Positions 8,820 to 17,676 of a stretch of DNA of 64,000 bases are shown one piece after another; position 1 is the first letter of the stretch, and each line of letters opens with the position of its first letter. The notes under the pieces were generated by a model that was given only the letters and a program-made list of their open reading frames with translations, ran no database searches and was not told the DNA's origin. Made by a program: the position numbers and the translations under genes. This stretch comes from Planctomycetota bacterium (GTDB lineage Bacteria; Planctomycetota; Planctomycetia; Pirellulales; Lacipirellulaceae), in NCBI GenBank assembly GCA_013286045.1, contig JABDGM010000002.1, positions 1-64,000 of the forward strand, given 5' to 3'.

Positions 8820-9554
8820 ATGTTTCGCGTCGCAATTGCATTATTGCTTTCACTCTCATCGTCGCTTTTGGCTGAGTCGTGGCACGGCAGCGACGGCCAG
8901 CTAATCGCCAACGGCGCTGTTACCAGTGTCGACGGCGAATCTGCCAATGTTCAACTCACTGGCAAGTCGACCGCAACGCTTCGGCTTGATGATCTATCGT
9001 TAGCTGATCGGGCTTATTTAAAGACTCGCGACAAAGCAGACTCGGAATTCCAGAAGCCGCAACGGCAATGGACGAACGTGAGCGGCAGCTTCCACATTGA
9101 CGGCAAGGCAATTGCATTTATTGATGATACCAACGTTCGATTAACGCGTGCCGATTCAAAAGTCATCAGCATTCCGATCGAGAAGTTATCAAGCGAAGAT
9201 CGGGAGTATTTGAGCCGATTAAAAGAAGCGGCAAAGCCTAGTGCTCCCGCATCAACTGTAGCGACCGTTGCACCTGATGATCCGTTTTCGACGGTGGAGT
9301 CATTTAGCGGCACCGCAAGCGCAGAACCGCCAAAAACGTTTTCTAAATCGGTAAGGCGCAGCGCGGCGAAGCCAAGCACGCGAGAAAACACAAGCGACGT
9401 TAGCCGGCCCAATATAGATTCAGTAGACCGCAATCCGTACAGCGAGCAAGTTACCGGCTCAACACCCACTGGCATACCGGCGTACACCGGGCCGCGCGGC
9501 GGAACGTATCACTACAGCGCGAGCGGCAACAAGGTATATTCGAAGCACAAGTAG
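8820..9554 (+). CDS. Secreted SHD1-domain protein with C-terminal basic GPRGG motif
   Basis: A 244-residue exported protein: signal peptide (MFRVAIALLLSLSSSLLAES), then two SHD1-like repeats (about 21-65 and 80-125, with WHGSDGQ...LRLDDLSLADRAYL and WTNVSGSF...IPIEKLSSEDREYL), a Pro/Ser/Thr-rich linker, and a short C-terminal module YTGPRGGTYHYSASGNKVYS. The SHD1 type is abundant in planctomycetes. The C-terminal GPRGGxYY...GxKVY pattern is known from basic adaptor domains of large DNA viruses and some secreted proteins. The start at 8820 gives the signal peptide; an upstream start at 8751 does not. It may be co-transcribed with the nuclease gene before it. Confidence 0.75.
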   Translation: MFRVAIALLLSLSSSLLAESWHGSDGQLIANGAVTSVDGESANVQLTGKSTATLRLDDLSLADRAYLKTRDKADSEFQKPQRQWTNVSGSFHIDGKAIAFIDDTNVRLTRADSKVISIPIEKLSSEDREYLSRLKEAAKPSAPASTVATVAPDDPFSTVESFSGTASAEPPKTFSKSVRRSAAKPSTRENTSDVSRPNIDSVDRNPYSEQVTGSTPTGIPAYTGPRGGTYHYSASGNKVYSKHK

Positions 9555-9588
9555 AATCATCCGAACCGGGTATTCGCCGCGTCTTTCA

Positions 9589-10332
9589 TCACTTGGCGAC
9601 CAGCGCATTAATATCCGATATGAGCTTGCTGAATCTCTCCAACGCTTCATTCGCATTTGGCAGGTTTAAGCCTTCATCGCCATTTTGAAATAACCACTCA
9701 GCCGGCACGAAGTGGTCAAACTCTAGATAATGCGGCGGAAGCGTTCGGCAGTGTTCTTCGGCTTCCTTTGCGACTCTGTCCGATGCTCCGGTTGGCCGTG
9801 CAGAACTTAGTTGGTGCGCCGGTTGCAACCCGAGAGATTTTGTTACTAGAGCAGAATAAAAGTCCCGGCCGATAACGTCCTCTATATCCGATTCCTTCTG
9901 ACCAGTGTATTTATCGAGCGTGAAAAGATGCCCCTCGGGTAGCCTTTTCCTTGCGTTGTCGATCTTAGTCTTATCGCCGTTCTGAACATCCGCGATTGCG
10001 GCAATGAAATGCGAATTGCCACGAAAGAGTGAAACCAAACCGGGGATGCGGTCAACGCCACCAAGAACGCTGATATTCCAACGATAATCGAGCCCCGCCT
10101 GTCCTCTGGTTTCAAGTTGCCGAGAGAACGATTTTAAATACAGCAAATCGGACGGGCCCTCGACAAGCAACGTGTGCCGACCAATAAACAGCGTTTGCGT
10201 CAGTTCATATCCCAAAGCACGTTGAAGGGGCGAGATCGTGTCAGGATCGGTGCTCAGTACGTCCTTGGAGACCTTCGTACCTCGAAGTTCCTCGTCGCCC
10301 GACTTTTTATCTTTAACACTAGCGCGACCGGA
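9589..10332 (-). pseudogene. C-terminal fragment of OLD-family ATPase/TOPRIM nuclease
   Basis: The reading frame is open from 10332 and contains the linker and TOPRIM domain of an OLD (overcoming lysogenization defect) family protein: LQRALGYELTQTLFIG, then HTLLVEGPSDLLYL (the acidic TOPRIM glutamate), LGGVDRIPGLVSLF and HFIAAIADVQNGD (the DxD-like strand). The whole N-terminal ABC-type ATPase (Walker A, signature) is missing: upstream is a TGA and unrelated DNA. The first ATG is at 10215, inside the domain. OLD proteins act in phage defence, so this is the stump of a lost defence gene. It lies next to a tRNA-like attachment core, and recombination there may have removed the rest. Confidence 0.8.
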
Positions 10333-10514
10333 TCATGCAGATTCGAAAAGCTGTCAATGCAACCACGGCACGGACGTCCCTGTCGAACTTTTTTATTTCT
10401 TTCCCCACTGGGGCCAGAAATATAACTCGCCACTGATCATAACCCGATCAACCCCTACGATGGCGACACACATGCCATGTTTGAACTGAAAATGACCCGG
10501 GAACGCGCAATATC

Positions 10515-10540
10515 GTGACGTTTGGGACCCCCAAGGTCAC
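10515..10540. other. Inverted repeat beside putative att core
   Basis: GTGAC and TTGGG pair with CCCAA and GTCAC around a 3-nt loop, with small internal mismatches. It lies about 20 bases before the tRNA-like core and could be an integrase arm or core binding site, or a terminator for plus-strand reading. There is no T-run, so a terminator is less likely. Confidence 0.35.
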
Positions 10541-10561
10541 AGTGTCGCGCATTACTGCACG

Positions 10562-10581
10562 TTCGAATCCTGTCCTCTCCG
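10562..10581 (+). repeat. tRNA-Ser-like 3' end, putative attachment-site core
   Basis: The 20 bases match the T-loop to acceptor end of a bacterial tRNA (TTCGAATCC followed by TGTCCTCTCCG), typical of serine tRNAs whose 5' acceptor strand is GGAGAGG. The bases before it do not form the rest of a tRNA, and the T-stem is broken at one position. This is what a displaced attachment core looks like when an element integrates into a tRNA 3' end. With the integrase at 106-1257 it suggests an element of about 10.5 kb whose left end, with the intact tRNA, is outside the window. Confidence 0.5.
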
Positions 10582-10704
10582 TTCTTTCTCGAAGCCGTCT
10601 TCTTAACCCGTTGACGGCTTTTATTTTGCGCGTTCATGCTTTTTCTCCTTGTGTAAACTGTGCTAAAAACGTGCTAACGAATTGGCATGGCTCGTCGCCA
10701 GATC

Positions 10705-11022
10705 TCACTCCTTGGGCTGGCTGTCTCCTCCTTCCGTGCCCTGCCCTTCAACAGGTTGATCCGAACTCGCACTCTCCGACATCGGGAACAATCGCGCCAT
10801 TTGGGCTTTTGACTCGCAATCGGCGATGTGCCTGTACACCTTCAAGATTTGGCCATCAACATGTCCCGCCCAAGCGCGGAGCCGCAGGGTTACTGTTAAC
10901 TGCAGCGGGTAGTCAGAGTACATAAAAACGCAGGGTGATACTTCTGCTTCAAGTACGGAGCCATCCGGCAGTTTGCGGATACAGGTTTGACGAGGAGTTA
11001 TTGCAGGTGAAGTTTTATCCAT
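10705..11022 (-). CDS. Hypothetical protein, about 105 aa
   Basis: Small soluble protein beginning MDKTSPAIT, with an AAGGA-type Shine-Dalgarno before 11022; an earlier ATG at 11043 is less well placed. It has a central beta-rich part (GSVLEAEVSP, LQLTVTLRLRAWAG) and a polar tail rich in Ser, Gln and Glu. No family recognised. It is followed on the same strand by another small conserved protein, 81 bases away, so the two may form a unit of plasmid or island housekeeping genes. Confidence 0.5.
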   Translation of the reverse strand: MDKTSPAITPRQTCIRKLPDGSVLEAEVSPCVFMYSDYPLQLTVTLRLRAWAGHVDGQILKVYRHIADCESKAQMARLFPMSESASSDQPVEGQGTEGGDSQPKE

Positions 11023-11103
11023 AAGAATGATTCCTTCTATCATTCGAATCTTTTTACGTCATTGAAAAAGGGCGAACCATTTCTGGTCCGCCCTTTGACT
11101 GGC

Positions 11104-11319
11104 TTATTTTCGCTTCTCGCTGGCATTGAGAAGGACGATGCGGCCCGAAAGCGGTACAGATTCCAATTCGATATTGAATCCACGACCAGATTTGTGGGGC
11201 CAAGCCGCACCGACGATCAGCCACATAGCGGATTTCTTTTCACTGTTTTCGCGTACGCAATATGCATAGTGCGTTGGCTTGTTGGATGTCTTGGCGACAG
11301 AGTTCGTTTCGTTAGTCAT
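11104..11319 (-). CDS. Small conserved protein of plasmid/island type
   Basis: A 71-residue protein starting MTNETNSVA. The core YAYCVREN...MWLIVGAAWPHKSGRGFNIEL...PLSGRIVL matches the general pattern of a widespread uncharacterised small protein (W-x-x-IGxAxPHxDGxGFN...LPLxGxIVLR) found on plasmids and genomic islands of many phyla. A longer frame back to 11433 has no support. Function unknown. Its presence fits the mobile character of this stretch. Confidence 0.65.
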   Translation of the reverse strand: MTNETNSVAKTSNKPTHYAYCVRENSEKKSAMWLIVGAAWPHKSGRGFNIELESVPLSGRIVLLNASEKRK

Positions 11320-11798
11320 TGTTCGATTCCTTTTGTTTAGCGTTTCGGCCACGACCATCGCGGCCTTGCACCGAACAGACGCTTGAGGAAGCGACGGGGC
11401 GGAGCGAAGCGAGCGTACCGTCAACCGAAACACGGAGGGTCCGCGACAGCGGAAACCGTGTTGGCAGGTTTACGTGCCTGACGACGAAAGCGTAAAGGTG
11501 CAAGAAAAGGCCGCGTTCGTGGCAGTGTTAACGCGTATTAAGAATCGATGTGACTAAACGTTTACCATTTTGGTGCATGCCTGCCACAGCCGACAGAAAA
11601 TCTCATTGCGATTGTAAAAAAGCATTTTGATGTTGATGACTGGTTGCACGTGGACACGTATACGATGTCTTCATGCTGAGCGGCTTAGCGCACACGATCT
11701 ATTTCGGCTAACGAAACTGCGCGACGTCGTACAATTGCATCGGCGACGTTCGATGATGATCCCCGCTCCGGAGATAAGACGCGAAAGAGAGTTGGCCC
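11320..11798. other. Intergenic region with stable hairpin
   Basis: No gene seen. A compound hairpin lies at 11429-11462: outer AACACGG/CCGTGTT, with an inner CCGC/GCGG. It may be part of the leader of the minus-strand gene starting at 11319 or an unrelated structured element. The right half is the probable promoter region of the plus-strand gene at 11799. Confidence 0.45.
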
Positions 11799-12209
11799 GT
11801 GAGCGATAGCGTACTCCACCATTTGACCGATCGCCTTGCGAAGAAATCGCAAGAGCCCATTGACGAATCGGAAATGACCGACGACTACGGCGCGTTTGGT
11901 TGGTTGCGGGGTGTGCGTGACCGCGCACTTTATCTGGAACTTCGTCAGAAAGATGGCAGCGTCACCGCCTTGGGCTATCCGTGGCTGGAAAGCGTGACAT
12001 TCGACCCGTCAGACGGCCTAACGCTGAAGTTCACCGGCCGGACGGTGACCATCCATGGCCGCAATCTTAACGCGGAGCGCCGTCCGAACGTGCAGCTTCT
12101 AAATGGCATTTTACGCCACAAGATTCCATGGATTCAGGAGGCCACTAGCTCATCGCTACTTTTATTGTCGCCAGATCAGCCAATCGTTGAATCGTTGCGA
12201 TTCGAATAA
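11799..12209 (+). CDS. Conserved planctomycete hypothetical protein
   Basis: A 136-residue soluble protein with a GTG start. The central part (YGAFGWLRGVRDRALYLELR, then a beta-rich segment with GRTVTIHGRNLNAE and a tail GILRHKIPWIQEA) follows a pattern I associate with small uncharacterised proteins of planctomycetes. It is probably a single small beta-rich domain. No enzymatic motif and no signal peptide. Neighbours are mobile-element remnants, so it may be cargo with a general regulatory role; nothing in the sequence proves this. Confidence 0.6.
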   Translation: MSDSVLHHLTDRLAKKSQEPIDESEMTDDYGAFGWLRGVRDRALYLELRQKDGSVTALGYPWLESVTFDPSDGLTLKFTGRTVTIHGRNLNAERRPNVQLLNGILRHKIPWIQEATSSSLLLLSPDQPIVESLRFE

Positions 12210-12490
12210 ATTTGGAGATTGCACCTCCAAATACTTGACTACGGTTGATGTGAATTCATAGACTAACCGACACTTAGTCGCTTTACCGCTCTCATCTTTG
12301 CTCCCGAAGCTAATGACCCTTGGGTTGGCATCTGGCATTTGCTAGCTCATTGCTTCGGTCGATCTTCAGTCCAACGGTACTAAGTCGATCGTGCGCTCGC
12401 TTGTTTGGAAGAGCGTATCCGTTTTGCACCTCACAGCCTCTCCGTTTTTTTAGAACGACAGCTACACAGCTTATCAACGCGAGTAAATAT

Positions 12491-15232
12491 ATGCGGGTAA
12501 TTAACATCGCTTTTAGCACTCTGTTGATATTTATCGTTTTCTTCGCGCCAAGTATGCGTACGACGCGTGCTGACACCACGAAGTACGACTTTCCATTCAC
12601 AGGCTCATTAACCTTAAACATCGCTACTTCTCCGATAATAAGTGACAGCAAATTGCTTACGACGGTATCGCTGCCGACTGTACGAGATGGCCTGACATTG
12701 AGCGCCGTCGATTTCGTTCTCAACAGTTTTACTCTCGACTCCAGTTGGAACCCCGCGCTCCTTGGACTCTCAATGAGCAACGCCCATCTCTCGTTGGGAG
12801 CGGCGGATCAATTCGGAGGTATTGCCGGTCTACATGGGGAACCCGACTGCTCATTTACCACTTGCGGACTCGGCGATACGGACCACCAATCGCTCGGCAG
12901 CAATGTTCCTGTACGACTTTGGGGAACAGTAGATAGCCCAATCACTGGCGCGCCTTCGCAATTTGACGTTCAGCTGTCGGCGAATCTCACGGGAGGGCTG
13001 GTGTCGACGACTGCGGCCGCAGTTAACGGAAAATTCGTCGCGACATATGACACACCGGTTGTTCCGAATCATGACGTCGTTTGGACTGCTGCAGTTGACG
13101 GAAATTGGACTGACGGTACGAAGTGGTCGCCGAATTCGCCAGATATTGACTCCGATGTTTATTTTAAAACCGGTTCGAGCACGTCATACAACGTTAGTTT
13201 TCCAAGTGGACCTTTTGGCGGAGCACACCCAGCGAAGAGCATGTCTATTCAAGGCGATACAGTGACCTTAAGTGGCCAGACGAACCTAGCAATAAGTGGC
13301 CCTATCAATGTCACAGGAACCGCATCCGGGCCCGGCTCGCTCATTATTACGGGAGGGAAAGTAAGTGCCGGTGAGACCGTAGCTATAGGGACAACATCGA
13401 GTACTTTCGCTACCTCGTCCATGACGCTTGATCTCGCTGCGCTCACCGGAAATGTGAACAACTACGGCCAGCTTAACGCGATTAAGAATTCGACTATTTC
13501 AGGGAACGTAGTTAACAATGGGGTCTTCAGTACAAGAACCCCTTCATACATCACGTCACAAGAGAGTCTTGTAACAATCAACGGCAACTACGTTCAATCC
13601 CCCTCCGCAACGCTTCGGTTGCAAGTCAATCGGCCCTATATAAACGACCAGATTCGAATTAGTGGTTCAGCTCAGTTGGCGGGAACCCTGGACGTCACGT
13701 CATCATATGTTCCGTCAGTTGGCGATCGAATGACGATAATGACCTACGGCTCGTTGAAAGGCCGGTTTGATACTTTTACTGGTTCCGTGATCAAGGATAC
13801 AAGCGGCCAGCCAATTGCGGCCGCCAGCAATGAATTTTTTGGTCTTCTCTATGGTGCCGTGGGATTGGATGGAATCGGAAGCTTGGACGTGGTCACTTTA
13901 CCCGTTCCGCAGCGAGTGGGAGCAAATGGCATGACGTCTTCACTCAATTCGGTACCGAACAACAACACCGCGGGCTTGATACTTCTTACCCATGGATGGC
14001 TTTCCAATACTTCTGCTTGGGCAAATCAAATGGCGCAAAGCATATCCCACTCAACGCTCGTCGGGAATTGGGACGTTGCCACAATGGATTGGTCCGATTT
14101 CAGCGGCGCTTCTTTGGCAACAACGGCGGCTGTAAATGGAAACGATGTGGGCGAGAGTTTAGCAAACTGGATGCGTGAAAAGGGGATTACATATAACCAA
14201 ATGCATCTGATCGGCCATAGTGCTGGATCGTGGCTGATTAATGGATTGGCAAACGGCGTCAAAGAGCACAATACCACAGTTTCAATACAGGAGACTTATC
14301 TAGACGCATACAATCCATCCGGGCTTGCCTTTCAGGGCTACGCTTCCCCTCCTCGCTTAGGACAAACCGCCAATTATGCAGAGCAATATTTTGATGGAGG
14401 CAACGCGATCTTGCATCCCAATTTCTCGGGACTGGATACAATCTTGCCAACAGCCGTTAACTTTGATGTGCAAAAACTGAAATCCACATTTTATTATTTA
14501 ACTGATATTCCAATAGTGGGGCCACACCAATGGCCGTATAAGTGGTATCAACAAACAATCCTGGCCCCAACTGGAGATATTAGCGGCGGCGGCTGGGGGT
14601 TTGCAAACTCGATTGAATACACTGGCCGGATGCCAAGCTATTCGGTATTGCACGACTCCCTCGTGGTGCTTCCCACTACCGCCAAATTCAATAACATTCG
14701 CTCGGACATGCAGACTGACTTATTGAGCCTGACTCATGTGACGACTGGTAGTGTGCAGTCGGATGGAAGTGGCGGCATTATACTGTCAACTTCAAGCCTC
14801 TCATCTATCAGCGCTGAGTCGCAAAGCGCATTAAATCTTAAGTCACCAAGCGGCGATCCCTCAATTCTCACAGACGACATCGTGTTTGCTTCAAAGACGA
14901 ATTTGCTTAGTTTCGTCGGACAGTTTCTTCCTTCTGGACACGGGTTGCTAACCGCCTATCTCGATGGCGACGAGTTTTATCAGGTCGACGAATTGGATAC
15001 AGGATCAGACCTGTTTGCTGCTGTAAATGTTTACCTGGGCGACGAATACGCCGCAGGGGTGCACACCTTGATGCTCCGTTTAGATCCGTTTGATGGCCTT
15101 GCCTCCACAGTTGATGTCAACGATGTAAGATTTGGGCTCGGAACATTTTCAGTACCGGAGGCGCCGACAAGTGAACTTTTGACGGGACTGGTGGCTGCTT
15201 TATGCGCGGCAAGAATACGAAAGGCGCGATAA
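12491..15232 (+). CDS. Large secreted lipase-like protein with beta-rich N-terminus and C-terminal sorting tail
   Basis: A 913-residue exported protein. The signal peptide begins at MRVINIAFSTLL, so the start is 12491 rather than the open 12320. Residues from about 180 to 430 are Gly/Ser/Thr-rich beta repeats like the GNWTDGTKW passenger type seen in planctomycete and autotransporter-like proteins. The middle part is an alpha/beta hydrolase: LILLTHGWLS (oxyanion strand) and HLIGHSAGSW, the GxSxG nucleophile elbow. The C-terminus has a jelly-roll-like region with a VDVNDVRFG motif and ends VPEAPTSELLTGLVAALCAARIRKAR in pattern, a variant PEP-CTERM-like tail (short motif, hydrophobic span, Arg-rich end). 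Likely a surface esterase/lipase; substrate unknown. Confidence 0.75.
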   Translation: MRVINIAFSTLLIFIVFFAPSMRTTRADTTKYDFPFTGSLTLNIATSPIISDSKLLTTVSLPTVRDGLTLSAVDFVLNSFTLDSSWNPALLGLSMSNAHLSLGAADQFGGIAGLHGEPDCSFTTCGLGDTDHQSLGSNVPVRLWGTVDSPITGAPSQFDVQLSANLTGGLVSTTAAAVNGKFVATYDTPVVPNHDVVWTAAVDGNWTDGTKWSPNSPDIDSDVYFKTGSSTSYNVSFPSGPFGGAHPAKSMSIQGDTVTLSGQTNLAISGPINVTGTASGPGSLIITGGKVSAGETVAIGTTSSTFATSSMTLDLAALTGNVNNYGQLNAIKNSTISGNVVNNGVFSTRTPSYITSQESLVTINGNYVQSPSATLRLQVNRPYINDQIRISGSAQLAGTLDVTSSYVPSVGDRMTIMTYGSLKGRFDTFTGSVIKDTSGQPIAAASNEFFGLLYGAVGLDGIGSLDVVTLPVPQRVGANGMTSSLNSVPNNNTAGLILLTHGWLSNTSAWANQMAQSISHSTLVGNWDVATMDWSDFSGASLATTAAVNGNDVGESLANWMREKGITYNQMHLIGHSAGSWLINGLANGVKEHNTTVSIQETYLDAYNPSGLAFQGYASPPRLGQTANYAEQYFDGGNAILHPNFSGLDTILPTAVNFDVQKLKSTFYYLTDIPIVGPHQWPYKWYQQTILAPTGDISGGGWGFANSIEYTGRMPSYSVLHDSLVVLPTTAKFNNIRSDMQTDLLSLTHVTTGSVQSDGSGGIILSTSSLSSISAESQSALNLKSPSGDPSILTDDIVFASKTNLLSFVGQFLPSGHGLLTAYLDGDEFYQVDELDTGSDLFAAVNVYLGDEYAAGVHTLMLRLDPFDGLASTVDVNDVRFGLGTFSVPEAPTSELLTGLVAALCAARIRKAR

Positions 15233-15323
15233 CGAGTTGCATTGCGACAAACTCTGGTTTAACTCTTAAAGCACTTTCCTTTGCCGACAGGTGTAAAAAA
15301 ATGGATAACAATGCATTGCAAAT

Positions 15324-15446
15324 ATGATCATCAAGTCTAGAACATTGTTACTTCTGTTCTTGACTTATCTCTCGCTTGGTTTGTTTGTAATGACAAGCAT
15401 TGCAGTAATTAGCGGCATTGGTTCGTCCTCGGATCGAGAAATATAA
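15324..15446 (+). CDS. Possible 40-residue membrane microprotein
   Basis: An ATG at 15324 opens 40 codons with one long hydrophobic helix (TLLLLFLTYLSLGLFVMTSI) and a polar tail SSSDREI before TAA. No clear Shine-Dalgarno. It lies in otherwise empty DNA after the lipase gene. It could be a real small membrane protein or chance. Confidence 0.25.
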   Translation: MIIKSRTLLLLFLTYLSLGLFVMTSIAVISGIGSSSDREI

Positions 15447-15525
15447 GCCAGCCCCTTTATCTGGCTTTGGGATAGTTTGTTCTGGCCATTGTCATTGTTC
15501 TTCGTCGATCTATTTAGCTGTCCTT

Positions 15526-15681
15526 CTACTTATCTAAGTCAAATTGCCTTGGGTCTGCACCAATTGCGACAATCGCGGCGATTGCCCATATGAAGCATAT
15601 TAAGAGTTGTATTGAAGGCCACGGTCGCCTTTTTTGTAGGCCACTATTCGCAACGTCAGCAATCTTTCTCCCATCCGTCAT
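15526..15681 (-). CDS. Possible 51-residue membrane microprotein
   Basis: Starting at an internal ATG (MTDGRKIADVANSG), this frame has one hydrophobic helix (IQLLICFIWAIAAIVAIGA) and a DPRQFDLDK tail. It may be a small single-span protein of the planctomycete kind. Weak start signals and no known family keep confidence low. The interval 15233-15739 holds nothing else recognisable. Confidence 0.3.
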   Translation of the reverse strand: MTDGRKIADVANSGLQKRRPWPSIQLLICFIWAIAAIVAIGADPRQFDLDK

Positions 15682-15739
15682 TGTGCTGCCCGTATTGGTA
15701 ATATCGATCCGATAACAACGACGGAACTTTACCAATCTT

Positions 15740-16735
15740 TTAGCATGGCTGTAATCGGTGCAGGCAGCCCACCGCCTGGCTCGCATGCGATGCGGCGGTA
15801 AAGATGGCTCGCTTGTCGTCTTTGAGCACCTTCAGCCAGTGGTCGAGGTAGCTCGCGTGGTCGTCGCGTAGTTCGGGCGTGATCTGCAAGTCCGCACACA
15901 GAAACGCCGAGGCGAGTTCGGCTACCAGCTCTTCCATGGCGTAGCCTTCATCGCCAAATCGTTTGCGGCCGAAGTCGCGATTAAGTCTCGATGCGTGCCG
16001 CGTCCAGTGCGTGAGTTCGTGAGCAAGGGTTGCCGCGTGGCTTTCCGCGTCCCGGAAAGTCTCGAAGGGCGGCATGCGAATAAAATCGTCGGTGAGGTTG
16101 TAGTACGCCCGGTTACCACCATTGCGAATGTCGGCGTTGGTGTTGGCGAAGAACCGGTCGGCCTGCTCGATGCGTTGCATTGTCTCCTTGGGCGGCTCCG
16201 CCAGTGCGTAGTAATGCTCCGGCAACCCTTCGACCTGACAGGCGTTGAACACGGTGAATTGCTTCAGGCACCGGCAATCGCGTTCGACCTTCTCGCCGCT
16301 CTCGTCGGTGTCGTTCTTCTTGTACGTGCTGGCGTAGACGACGGGTGAACCATGCTCGCCCTTCTTCACGAATCCGCCAAGCTGTTTGGCCTGCTGGAAT
16401 GTCAGCCAAAACGGACAGTTAAAGCCCTGGGTCTCCGCCACCATCCACAACACAATAATGTTAATGCCGTGATATTTCTCACCGTTGTGACGCAGCGGCC
16501 TGGTTATTCTGCCGGCCGCGTGCTCAGCATTCCAACAAGGTACGCTGTGGGTCATTAGCCACGAGGAACTGGAACGGTTTCGCCGTGAAGGACTCTTGCC
16601 GCTGAGTAGCACCGTTCGCCGCGGCGAAGTTCGCGCAGCGATTGCGGTACGCGTGCGTCTGTCCAGACGCGCCGGCTCGTAACCGAATATCCGATTGATT
16701 GCTACCTCTTGTACACTCGGATATCCTTTACTCAT
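15740..16735 (-). pseudogene. ArdC-type antirestriction/zincin protein, 5' truncated and joined to an integrase tail
   Basis: From about 16537 downward the frame encodes most of an ArdC-like protein: CWNAEHAAGRITRPLRHNG, HGINIIVLW, the ssDNA-binding DUF1738-type domain, then a metallopeptidase part with HELTH (residues 239-243 of the frame) and FAELASAFLCA-like helices ending HRLQPC. The usual first 30-40 residues are absent. In their place the frame starts with YPSVQEVAINRIFGYE, the extreme C-terminus of a tyrosine recombinase, as at 20253-20303. So an integrase end and an ArdC gene were joined with loss of sequence in between. ArdC proteins protect incoming plasmids from restriction. A fused product could still be made, but start and N-terminus look wrong. 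Confidence 0.75.
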
Positions 16736-16809
16736 CGGTCGCTGCGACCGACCCTAGTTCGCTGCCCGTCGCGAGGGCCTTTTCGAAAACAGTGGGTTGT
16801 TGACGTGTG

Positions 16810-17676
16810 TCAGGCCCAACGATTTCTTGGAAGTACACTTGCAAAATGGCGACGCCGCAAACCTAAGCCGACAGCCATCACGACCAGCAGCAACAGAGTG
16901 GCAGGTTCGGGAACGGTGGCATTCGCATTGGTACTTGAGGCGCTGCCTAGTCCGTTCGTCATCCCGAAGTTGGCCCGCCATGTGTTGAACCCAGCCGGTG
17001 TGCCGTCGGTCTTCCGCCACACGACATAGTCGGATGCGTCCACAGTGCCGTCTTCGTTGTAATCTCCCGCGAGCATGTCAGGGACTTCTTTCTCGCCGGT
17101 GATGGTAAAGCTTATATTGCCAAAGCGAAACCGCGCGCCGCCAGCATCACGTCTGACGGCAAGGGCAAATTGGATGTCAGGCGCTCCAAGAGAGAAATCG
17201 GGGACGCCCGGCCCGGTTCCAATCTCTCGTCCGAAAAGCGAGATTGGCAGTGACCAACTCAAGCCTTGGCTAACGCCAGACTCGCCGGGCTGTTGGTAGT
17301 AAGCGCCCGGCGGCGCATAGACATTCTGGCCTTGCACGAGCACAGGCGAAAAAATCGGGAAATTCTGATCGAGGAAGAAATCTGCTGACAGCGCAATGTT
17401 GGTAATCCCACCGTATTGTGCGTACGTCCAAACGGGTGTTTTGCGATAAATGGCTGAATAGAATTGGGCGTTGGCTACGCAGCTCAACGCTTCGGTATTG
17501 ACAAACGAAGAATCGGAAATTGAAACGGGGCTGAGTTTGTTGATTACTGCCCAATCGGCGGGGCGCATGTCGTGGTCAATAATCGATAGCGTTGTCGACA
17601 CCGTCGTTCCTTGCGACACATTTGCGCAAACGAGACCTATGGCGACACAGATAATGCGATGCATGTTCTTGATCAT
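16810..17676 (-). CDS. Secreted dockerin-like, PEP-CTERM protein
   Basis: A 288-residue exported protein starting MIKNMHRIICV, with a signal peptide ending near QGTTVS; an earlier start at 17742 is unlikely. Residues about 25-200 form a beta-rich domain without recognised catalytic motifs. Next comes a dockerin-type calcium repeat half, GDYNEDGTVDASDYVVWRK, with the second half GFNTWRANFG, then a Ser/Thr linker and a classic PEP-CTERM tail (VPEPATLLLLVVMAVGLGL plus RRR). This combination is typical of Planctomycetes. The protein is expected on the cell surface or in a secreted assembly. No exosortase gene lies in the window. Confidence 0.8.
   Translation of the reverse strand: MIKNMHRIICVAIGLVCANVSQGTTVSTTLSIIDHDMRPADWAVINKLSPVSISDSSFVNTEALSCVANAQFYSAIYRKTPVWTYAQYGGITNIALSADFFLDQNFPIFSPVLVQGQNVYAPPGAYYQQPGESGVSQGLSWSLPISLFGREIGTGPGVPDFSLGAPDIQFALAVRRDAGGARFRFGNISFTITGEKEVPDMLAGDYNEDGTVDASDYVVWRKTDGTPAGFNTWRANFGMTNGLGSASSTNANATVPEPATLLLLVVMAVGLGLRRRHFASVLPRNRWA

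Noticed and set aside
10455-10637. Minus-strand frame containing GEDRIRTC
   Set aside because: This peptide is a well-known artefact from translating tRNA 3' ends in reverse; here it is the tRNA-Ser-like core, not a protein.
16561-16681. Plus-strand frame ISHEELERFRREGLLPL as a small regulator
   Set aside because: No start codon or ribosome site, overlaps the junction of the integrase tail and ArdC; probably chance.
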